NCBI GenBank assembly: GCA_015852425.1
Contig: JAAAIG010000992.1
Location: 1 to 13,114, forward strand
Reading direction: 5' to 3'
Origin: Gryganskiella cystojenkinii
Taxonomy: Eukaryota > Mortierellomycota > Mortierellomycetes > Mortierellales > Mortierellaceae
DNA: 13,114 bases
In this document: positions 1 to 7,151 of the stretch, piece by piece
How positions within the stretch are numbered: the first letter of the stretch is position 1
How the letters are laid out: each line of letters begins with the position of its first letter
Translations under genes and position numbers: made by a program
Notes under the pieces: generated by a model
Databases searched by the model: none
Seen by the model: only the letters and a program-made list of their open reading frames with translations
Told to the model about the DNA's origin: nothing

Positions 1-1850
1 GGCACGAGAATCAACAGGACCAAACAATTGTTGAAGTGGTTCATTGACTTGAAGACCAGATGGAACAAGGGACACGAGTTTGCGCTAATGATCCTCGGCG
101 AACAAGCTGTTTGGGTATGAATAACAGTTATAAGCGTCACTTAGAATGGAATGTGAAGGCCAACGTTCTTTTTTTGATTCTGTCGGTTGAATACCTCCTA
201 TACTGACATAACGTTTTTTTTATGATTTGGCTTCACTCGTAGCACATGGACTTTACTTCAGACAAGGTCTTGTTGTCGCATGCTATTGACGAGCTTTACT
301 CCATGGGAGAATACAACTCATTCGGTACGGGCACACTCGCTCCTTGTGTTTTCATTGTGGACCAGGCGGTCGGCGTGCTACTCACATTACATTTTCTGTG
401 TCGGCGGCTGGCGTTTGATCATTTCATCGAGCTAACAAGACCCTAACCCCACTTCATCTTTGTGTCGTCTTCAATAGACTATACAAGCATCATGCGCGAA
501 CTGTAAGCTTTTGAGATCAGAATCGAAACGAGGGATAACTGCACTGGCGGTACAAATTATTGGCCCCTTCTGTGTTCATTATTGGCGAGACTGAACTAAC
601 ACTGTCTTTTGTACTTCAAACTCTGCTCTTAGTTTGGACCATGTCGACTTGGATGAAGAACCGGAGGATACGATTGTCCGAGTCATCATGATCTATACTA
701 GATCCAATGTTGTCCCCTCTAAGCCAGAACCAGAGGTACATATGCAAACCTCTATACAGAGGGACTGGTGTGAAATTCCGGATTTTTTTTTTTTTTTTCG
801 TGTGTTGACCTCTTCCTTTTGATTCCATTATAGCTGCACAATGCACTGTATATGAGCGGAAAGTTCTTTTTCGACTGCGTGTATATTCACAACAAAGCTG
901 GAGAAGTTCCTGGAAAAATCAAACCGCAGGTATATTCTTGAAATCCTCGCGCGGTGTTCATACGGGATTGACGTTTTGAGAAGGCAATTTCTATATGCTA
1001 ACCAAACCTCCTTTGTGTCTTTTCAATCTTCTTATTTTTTATTCAGCACGTTTATGATCGTTTGACAGAATTTGAGGATGCCCGAAATCCAAGTTACTAT
1101 TATGAATTGACGCGGGTCTTGAAAAAGTATCAGACAGCCATGTCAGAACTTTTGATTCACCCTTTGCTCCGTCACCCACAGGAAGAGAAACCGACAATCA
1201 TGCCACCACCCCCAAATGTGCAACAAGAAATAGAGGAGCAGCAGAGACTGTCAAAAGCCCAGCGGACCAACAGTATCTCAAAACTGTCCAACCAGCAACA
1301 ACAACAGTTGCAACAGCAACAGCAATACCAGCAACAGCAGCAACAGCAGCTCAAGTTACAGCAAGAACAGCAACATCAGCAACATGTCCAACATATTCAG
1401 CAAATACAGCAGAAACAGCAACAACAGCAACAACATCCGCCAACGTCACAGAGACAACAGTCGCCTCTTCCGACCGAGGACATTCGTCCAACCCAGTCGG
1501 ATTTGGTACCTTTTGCACAGCAGGCGCTCATGGCTGCTAACAGTGGCAGCGTGGGGTCGCCTAACCAGAGACCGTTTCAGACAAACTATACCGGTACCGG
1601 TTCATCGTCCCCTTCGTTATCCTTAGGACCCCTCGTGACCCAAAAATCGCCAACGCCGGTGCCGCAGCCTCGACCATCGCCCTCGAATCATGGATCTACT
1701 CGGGACTTGACCACTTCACCAAAGGCGAACAGACCTACGCCGCCGGTGTCACGCCAGGGATCCATGGCACCTTCAGACTCAAGAACGACACCTTCTTCTA
1801 CTTCCAATGGAGAGCCGGGAGCTGATGCCGAGAATGCGATCCTGATCTAA
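1..1850 (+). CDS. BABAM1: BABAM1/MERIT40-like BRISC/BRCA1-A complex subunit (5' partial, six exons visible)
   Basis: MERIT40 is a von Willebrand A-like scaffold that holds the BRCC36 K63-deubiquitinase complexes (BRISC, BRCA1-A) together. Visible exons are 1-114, 243-324, 478-502, 633-735, 834-929 and 1047-1850. All junctions are GT-AG and the frame is kept throughout, giving 407 residues. The start lies beyond the window. Residues 1-184 align by eye along the animal family: HEFALMIL (strand of the vWA fold), DFTSD (animal GLTSD), VRVIMIYTRS, then FFFDCVYIHN (animal FFFDVVYIHN) at 119-128, and LLIHPLLRHP (animal LLAHPLQRP) at 175-184. Residues 185-407 are a low-complexity tail with a long polyQ block and then Ser/Pro-rich sequence, which the animal protein lacks. 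The 25-nt exon 3 is needed to keep frame. Family assignment is from remembered family motifs; the exon model is read directly. Confidence 0.85.
1293..1460 (+). repeat. CAG/CAA repeat encoding polyQ
   Basis: Mixed CAG and CAA codons, with a few Leu, Tyr, Lys, His and Glu interruptions, encode a glutamine-dominated stretch in the last exon of the BABAM1-like gene. The CAG/CAA mixing argues for a selected or old repeat rather than a fresh pure-triplet expansion. Heptad-like spacing of Leu, Ile and Val between the Gln runs could support a coiled coil. Confidence 0.9.
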
Positions 1851-2136
1851 TGGGAACAGCCGCGCCGTATTGGATAAATTCGCTACGCAATTGGATCCAC
1901 CCCTGTACCCAACCCACAGATAACAAGAACAACCCTAAAGAAGAAAGTGAACTCGCCTCGGTGATTTCAGGCTTTGAGCAAGCAACCAAAGAGCCCACAG
2001 CCTCATAAAACAAGTACAGCATTTATTTTTTATGCTCTTTAATCGGACGAACGAACCGGCGCTTTATGCGAATGTTCCTTTTTGAAAAGAAGGGCCATGA
2101 CTTATGTGTGTGCGCGACAAGACGTAGAGCGTGACC

Positions 2137-2159
2137 AAAAAAAAAAAAAAAAAAAAAAA
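2137..2159 (+). repeat. A23 homopolymer
   Basis: There are 23 consecutive A in the intergenic region, 286 nt after the BABAM1-like stop codon. It is too far from any recognisable retroelement body to call it a retroposon tail. Confidence 0.95.
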
Positions 2160-2230
2160 GGGTCCAACAGCCGAATCAAATTGCACAGCCTGTATCCCCG
2201 TCTCTGAAGCAAGTAACAAGGGGCGTATGA

Positions 2231-2236
2231 AATAAA
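2231..2236 (+). terminator. Possible AATAAA polyadenylation signal
   Basis: A top-strand AATAAA lies between the BABAM1-like stop and the next gene. It would imply a 3' UTR of about 400 nt, long for a fungus, so the assignment is weak. Confidence 0.25.
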
Positions 2237-2514
2237 AGGCTTTGCTCGTGCTTTTGTGTGGATACGATACAAAAGGGGCGACCGTGAATGAGCCAACCAG
2301 TCTTTTTTTTGCATTCAAACTTCTTTCCTCCATTGCTCCTCATTCATTTTTTCTCGGCGTTCATATTGTTCCTTTTGCATCGCCCAACAAGAACCCCCAT
2401 TCGGTCTTGCGTTGAGTTTGGAATCAAATACAAACAAAATCACAACCTTATTTCCTTTCCCCTTCTCCACATCAAATCTCTCAGCAAACCAGCAAACACA
2501 GCTGGGAGTATACC

Positions 2515-2524
2515 GCCACCATGA
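2515..2524 (+). promoter_or_regulatory. Kozak-like start context of the HGSNAT-like gene
   Basis: GCCACCATGA surrounds the start codon, with A at -3 and the full GCCACC leader. This supports the chosen start and suggests efficient initiation. Confidence 0.7.
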
Positions 2525-4629
2525 CCACACACCACCATAGACACGACCTCGGGCCGTCCGAGAGATATCCGTTTGAAGTCCAAGTCGTCATTGGCGAGGA
2601 CGAAACCAAATCCCAAGGACAGCACACCCAAGTTCTCAGCCACATTTCCAACTCGGATCTGCTCGTCCTCTCTGAAAATCAACCACAGCATTTGCAACCT
2701 CAACTACAACAGCAACACCCTGAATCAGCAACAATAGCGGCAGGTGTATCTGCTGCAGCAGTAACTACGCCTTCATCTTCATCATACCCAGCTTTAACAT
2801 CAGTGTCTGAGTCGGCACACGCATCGCCACTTATTCCTTCCCTGTCGCCGCCAACACCAATATTTCTACTGTCTGCTCACAAACGATTACTGTCGCTTGA
2901 TATCCTGAGAGGGATCACGATTTTTGTAATGGTTCTGGTCAACACGCAGGGTGCTGACCCTTTTGTTCAATTGGCCCACAGTGATTGGTTCGGGTACACT
3001 CTCGCCGATTGGGTCTTTCCAAATTTCATTTTCATGGTCGGTGTCGCGTGCGCGATCGTGTTGTCCCCAAGTCGAGTCGCCGACATGAGGGATTTCTCTT
3101 CTTCTTCACTTCCAGGAGCGGGTTCCACTCTGACCTTTTCAGGACGGATACGAGCCCTTTGGGAGAGAGATTCGAAACGGTACAAAATGAGTCTAAGGAT
3201 CTTGAAGAGAAGTTTAACTTTGTTTGCGTTGGGGATCATCATTGCTTCGTTCGACTTGATCGGTATCCCCAAGGAGCAACAATGGCTCCGTGTCCCGGGA
3301 GTCCTACAACGGATCTCGATCTGTTATTTCGTCCTGGCATTGATGGTCCTCTGGATGCCCTCGTCTTCATCAGCGACTTCTCCAAAGACCGGATCGGTAC
3401 AAGTCAAGAGGCGGTCGACGGGTCTGAAAAACATTACCGAAATTACGACAAAGCCCGCGTTATCATTTTCCTCGGCACTTTCGACAGAATCCTCATCCGT
3501 AATCAAGTACATCCTACCGGTCGTATGCACAACCCTGTGGTTCATTCTCACGTATGCAGTCCAATCCACAGCCAACCAACCAATTGACCAGTGTTCATAT
3601 GGACCTGAGGCCATCAACATTACCAGTGGAGACGTCCTTCCTGGGTTTGCGCCTCTCGCAGGTCAATTGAGCCCACAATGGTGTACTGCCCAAGCCTATT
3701 TGGACACGGTCCTGTTTCAACGAGGTCGAAACCCCAACAACCCAGTCTTTGATTCTGAAGGCTCCGTGGGAACGTTGATGTCGATCGTCACTGGTTGGTT
3801 CGGATGGATGATGGGGTCGTCGATCGTAGAGCAGCAACGGCAACAAAAGATGCAAGAAAAGAAACGAATCGTCGAGATGGATGATTATATAGCCTCAGTT
3901 GTTGCTGTCAACGCTACTGCTGCCGGTGCTTTGCCCCACGAACTCTCGCTTCAACCTGACGGCAACAAGGGTAAGGAGATTGCAGCGGATGATAAACGAA
4001 ATCGGCTTCAGGAACAACTCTTAACAGAAAGACGGTCATCCCTGCTGTCGAATCTCTCACGATGGTTCATGACTGGTGTCTGCATCATGTACTCGGGCGA
4101 GGTCCTTGGTTGGTTCTTACCGATCTGCAAGGGACTCTGGACCCCAAGCTATACCCTCTACTCGGCGGGGAACAGTATCAACGCCCTCTGCATTCTAATC
4201 TTCATGTACGACATCCCGTCCCGACCTGCGTCTTCGTTGCCATCATTGTCACAAGAGACACTTCCTCGATCCGCTTCGCCGTCTTCGATGCGCGAGATGA
4301 CCAAGGCTGTCTTTTCAACCTCCTGGATGCTCCTGGGTCGATTGTTTGGTGCGATCGGTCGAGTCTGCACAAACATTTTGGTCTGCTATGGCCGTAACCC
4401 AACTCTGATCTACGTCTTGTCCGAGGTCGTCAAGGCCATCCTGGACAAGATTCGCGTTGATGGAGGATACGATTGGATACAAACCGTCTGGTCGTTTTTG
4501 TTTTTCAAATCTTTTATTCAGGTGATGCCTCCTGCTTGGGCGAGTTTTATCTTTTCAATGGTGTATATCATGATCTTTTGGCCATTACTGTGGGTTCTGA
4601 ATAAGAAGGCGTTGTATCTTCGAGTGTAA
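2521..4629 (+). CDS. HGSNAT-family transmembrane N-acetyltransferase-like protein
   Basis: The family (human HGSNAT, bacterial DUF1624/DUF5009 proteins) moves acetyl from cytosolic acetyl-CoA across a membrane onto a sugar amine. The 702-residue intronless frame starts at an ATG in a GCCACCATGA context. Residues 1-120 are disordered and Q/S/P-rich with no signal peptide. Family signatures follow: RLLSLDILRG (122-131), AHSDWFGYTLADWVFP (152-167), RVPGVLQR (257-264), FDSEG (410-414), LWTPSY (539-544) and GRNPTLIY (624-631). About eleven or twelve hydrophobic segments run from 131 to 697. His153 sits where human HGSNAT has its catalytic His, before the WxGxTxAD stretch. A charged loop at about 437-513 is longer than usual. 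Fungi are not known to make heparan sulfate, so the substrate is unknown. The family call is firm; activity is inferred. Confidence 0.88.
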   Translation: MTTHHHRHDLGPSERYPFEVQVVIGEDETKSQGQHTQVLSHISNSDLLVLSENQPQHLQPQLQQQHPESATIAAGVSAAAVTTPSSSSYPALTSVSESAHASPLIPSLSPPTPIFLLSAHKRLLSLDILRGITIFVMVLVNTQGADPFVQLAHSDWFGYTLADWVFPNFIFMVGVACAIVLSPSRVADMRDFSSSSLPGAGSTLTFSGRIRALWERDSKRYKMSLRILKRSLTLFALGIIIASFDLIGIPKEQQWLRVPGVLQRISICYFVLALMVLWMPSSSSATSPKTGSVQVKRRSTGLKNITEITTKPALSFSSALSTESSSVIKYILPVVCTTLWFILTYAVQSTANQPIDQCSYGPEAINITSGDVLPGFAPLAGQLSPQWCTAQAYLDTVLFQRGRNPNNPVFDSEGSVGTLMSIVTGWFGWMMGSSIVEQQRQQKMQEKKRIVEMDDYIASVVAVNATAAGALPHELSLQPDGNKGKEIAADDKRNRLQEQLLTERRSSLLSNLSRWFMTGVCIMYSGEVLGWFLPICKGLWTPSYTLYSAGNSINALCILIFMYDIPSRPASSLPSLSQETLPRSASPSSMREMTKAVFSTSWMLLGRLFGAIGRVCTNILVCYGRNPTLIYVLSEVVKAILDKIRVDGGYDWIQTVWSFLFFKSFIQVMPPAWASFIFSMVYIMIFWPLLWVLNKKALYLRV

Positions 4630-4791
4630 ACAATGGGAGAAAAAAGGGGGAGGGTGATAAAAATGTATAGGTAGTAAAGAAGACTGAAGAAAAAAATGCA
4701 AAAGAGTAGATATGCCAGATCATAAAGACATGAAATGTAGAAAAGAGAAAGAAAAAAAATCCCTCATAGACGGCACGTAAATGACTCCCTC

Positions 4792-5680
4792 TTAATCTTC
4801 TTTTACGAGTTGGGGCCATGGCTTCCGAGCCTCTTGTTGGCCCTCGAGTTCTTCTTTAGTTGGACCCCAATTATCCTTCGGCTCTTCCTTGACGGAGGAC
4901 GTGAACCAACTCAGAATACCCCCTCTTCCTCCGCCACCTCTCATACTGTTTCTGTGGTTACCGCCGGCCACGCCTTTTCCAGAGGCAGTAGAAAATGAAG
5001 CCGTGTAAGCGGGAGGAGCATCGCCAGCGACCCGAGCGTGGGTCGTGGCCCGAGCACCTTCGAGAAGCCTGTCCAGTTGCATCCAAATTAGTGTGGGTAG
5101 GATCATATGCGCAAGTTGCAAGACCGCGGACTTGGAAGCCTGGTAGAGATCCAAGGCACAGAATGAGAGATGATAAAAACCGGTGACCGAGATCGCACCA
5201 ACGATACAGCAACAGAGGATGGGACCGTAGACAAACATCGAGAAGACTATCACGGTCACGATCGCGATCGCGAACCCGACTGTACAGACGTACTAGTATT
5301 CACGAGAAAGGTGAACAGAAAAAATGGAGGACTCAACTGTCTCAACAACTCTTGGTATTTTTTTCTTTTCTTCTTTCTTTACGATTTTTTTTTCTTACCA
5401 AGATCAATACAGCCCAAGATATGATCCAGCCTAGAAAGATGGTCGTCGGGACACAGGAAAAGACCGCAAGCAAGACAGTGAACATGTATTGGCCCGAGTA
5501 GCGTTCAGTGGCGGGGGTGTCACCACTGTGATAATTGATCGAGGCAGTGGGAGGAGATCGATGCTGGTCAGTGCCAGAGGTGGCACTGTTGTAATCTGTT
5601 CTTCGAGAGTCTTCGGTGTAACGGGTATCGTAGGGTCCAGAGGTGAAGACTCCGCCCCCACGGGTGCGCTGCTGCATCAT
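4792..5680 (-). CDS. Two-exon hydrophobic membrane protein, promethin/LDAF1-like (lipid-droplet candidate)
   Basis: Exon 1 is 5680-5399 (94 codons from tandem ATGs) and exon 2 is 5292-4792 (166 codons plus stop). They are joined by a 106-nt intron with GTAAGA donor and CTAG acceptor in phase 0, giving 260 residues. Residues 1-65 are polar and probably disordered. Residues 66-141 contain no Asp, Glu, Lys or Arg (one His), with prolines at 78 and 118, so they look like a hydrophobic hairpin rather than ordinary separated helices. A second amphipathic segment covers about 143-171, then a Gly-rich and acidic tail ends in VKED. The pattern FTVLLAVFSCVP recalls promethin's FTLLVF..MSAVP, and the core length fits promethin and oleosin-type lipid-droplet proteins. 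This is by-eye similarity, so function is tentative. The gene converges on the HGSNAT-like gene, 162 bp apart. A 5'-UTR intron ending CTCCTCAG just before the start is possible. Confidence 0.78.
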
Positions 5681-6157
5681 GCGCTGAGGAGAAGGAGTTT
5701 TGGAGATGGGGAAGAGTACGAGCCAAATAAAACAAAAAGAGCGAAGGAGAGAAGAGGAATCCACAAAGCGATGTAATCTTTTGCAGACTGGAAAAGAATA
5801 ATGGTTATCGTCCTTGCCGGTCGGCTGAGTGTCGATTTTTTTTTTGTGCGGTGACTTGCAATGGAAGAAGAAAGAAAAGGAAGAAGAATAAGGCAAACGT
5901 TCCTTAACAAGGAGAACGGAGGAACTTGCTGGACATCGGGGCAATACTGAACTGATAAACATATGTTCACACCCACTGTCTTGATAGTTCTCGATGATCA
6001 GCCTCGAAGAGAAACTGGTTTGCCACCAAAGTGAGAAGACCCGATTCATGTCATGTGATTTACTTCTTTCGCCTCATCAAAGGCAGATTTAGGCCGAAGA
6101 AAGCAAGTTCTCAGGAGACGCACGGGTGGAACAAAATGAGATGCAAGGGGTCAAGAT

Positions 6158-6175
6158 GAGAGAGAGAGAGAGAGA
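6158..6175 (+). repeat. (GA)9 microsatellite
   Basis: A perfect GA dinucleotide repeat lies in the divergent intergenic region. GA tracts can bind GAGA-type factors, but nothing here shows that. Confidence 0.9.
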
Positions 6176-6811
6176 AGAAAGGGACGGGGCGAAGGAAAAA
6201 AAAGCAGAGAACAATAAATAAAACCATCAAATCGGAGGCGTGGGTCCAGTATGTATCGAGACTTGGTTCCCTATCCCCATCCCTTTTTGTTGTTATTCTG
6301 TTTATGGTGTCTAATCTCGGTGCGTGTGCAGATTTTTCCCTTTCGTTTTCCCTGGATGCACGACTGTCGTTGCTCAATGTGGTGCGAAGGAATCAAGTGC
6401 ACCACACATCTTTGGAAGGCAACTACGCTCTTTTGCAATGGCAACGATTCCAAGGGACTGAGGGACCGACAAATGAAAAGACATCAAAAGACAACTGGAC
6501 TTGGATTGGACCTAAACCTGGACATGGACAATTGAACAACCCGCCAAAGTCAATGCCACTGAAAGAACGAGGGAGTAAAAGAGACAACAACAAAACAAAT
6601 TTAAAGGAGAAGGGTTAAAGATCAGGAAACTCAGGGCTAAAGGGGGGATAGAAAAGTGCCAAAGCAATATTCTTGTTCCCTCTCACTCTCTATCTGTGAG
6701 TTCTCTTTCTGCGGAGGAGAAAAAACTCTTTGGAGAGAGGCCGTGTCACGATGATAGGTTTCGTGATGTGAAGGACCAACATTTCCCTTTAGAGTTTCCC
6801 GGGGACCAAGA

Positions 6812-6848
6812 CCAATCTTTGGGCACCGGCACCTAGTCGCGTTCCAAT
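6812..6848 (+). promoter_or_regulatory. Pair of CCAAT boxes
   Basis: CCAATCT occurs at 6812-6818 and again at 6844-6850, 32 bp apart, about 300-340 bp before the ATG at 7152. CCAAT is the core site of the fungal HAP/NF-Y complex. Repetition and spacing make it a reasonable candidate, but the motif is short. Confidence 0.35.
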
Positions 6849-7003
6849 CTTTCTTTTTTATCCCCCCCTTGGCCCTTGGTTCCTTTCCCTTTCAATTCTG
6901 CTCTCCCTCCCTCTCTTTTCTCTCTTTTTTTCTTTTTCTCTTTCCTTCTTCTCTTCAGCGTTCATTTCATCTTTTGACTCGCTCCCGTCAATCTTTAATC
7001 TCG

Positions 7004-7011
7004 TATATTTA
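7004..7011 (+). promoter_or_regulatory. Possible TATA box (TATATTTA)
   Basis: TATATTTA lies 141 nt upstream of the ATG at 7152, just downstream of a C/T-rich tract. The position is plausible for a TATA element with a 5' UTR of roughly 100 nt. Confidence 0.35.
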
Positions 7012-7151
7012 TCCTTGTCTACCCTGCATTCACGCCCTCCCCTCCCGCTGCTTCCACCTTATTAACCACCCCTGCCTCGCCACAGCGCAACAGATAGTAC
7101 ATCCTTTGCCCCAGCTAATTCCCTCCTTTCCATCCCTTCCTATACCTCATC

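Larger units (their letters stand above)
1851..2520. other. Intergenic: 3' region of BABAM1-like gene and promoter/5' UTR of HGSNAT-like gene
   Basis: No credible gene is seen on either strand. A 23-nt A tract lies at 2137-2159. An AATAAA at 2231-2236 is a possible polyadenylation signal, though it is far from the stop at 1850. From about 2300 the top strand turns pyrimidine-rich, as is common before fungal start codons. An ATG at 2288 opens a 78-codon frame that ends exactly across the next gene's start codon. Confidence 0.6.
5681..7151. promoter_or_regulatory. Divergent intergenic region between the promethin-like gene and the disordered membrane protein gene
   Basis: This 1.47-kb stretch separates two divergently transcribed genes. 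Near 5830-5900 the bottom strand is pyrimidine-rich, fitting the leftward gene's 5' UTR. A (GA)9 run lies at 6158-6175. Two CCAAT boxes occur at 6812-6816 and 6844-6848. A dense C/T tract covers about 6895-6960 and a TATATTTA lies at 7004-7011, facing the rightward gene. Several open frames of 60-104 codons here look like chance frames, with no domain, consistent composition or splice support. Confidence 0.55.

Noticed and set aside
1..8. The first eight bases match the adaptor often left at the start of cDNA clones (GGCACGAG).
   Set aside because: They read in frame into the BABAM1-like exon and the downstream sequence contains introns, so this is genomic DNA. The match is probably chance at a chosen window edge.
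1293..1460. Regular repeats that might suggest an array or tandem-repeat element.
   Set aside because: They are CAG/CAA codons in frame inside a coding exon, with no spacer-repeat structure.
2137..2159. A23 tract as the poly(A) tail of a retroposed sequence.
   Set aside because: No target-site duplication, tRNA-like head or reverse-transcriptase remnant was found around it. T and A homopolymers also occur elsewhere in the window, in introns and spacers.
2985..3587. A 200-codon open frame on the plus strand.
   Set aside because: It is a shadow of the HGSNAT-like gene in another frame; the overlapping frame carries all the family motifs.
5677..5976. A hydrophobic 99-codon minus-strand frame (ending IALWIPLLSFALF...) as an upstream exon.
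   Set aside because: Its start is GTG, it has no good donor into the next exon, and pyrimidine-rich DNA read this way gives hydrophobic residues by composition.
5681..6049. An N-terminal extension of the promethin-like protein from an ATG at 6049.
   Set aside because: The frame is open, but the sequence is C/T-rich with UTR-like composition and lacks the style of the downstream protein. An acceptor-like CTCCTCAG directly precedes the tandem ATGs at 5680.
6251..6618. Two overlapping plus-strand frames of 94 and 104 codons in the divergent spacer.
   Set aside because: No family resemblance, no splice support and no clear start context. They are consistent with chance frames.
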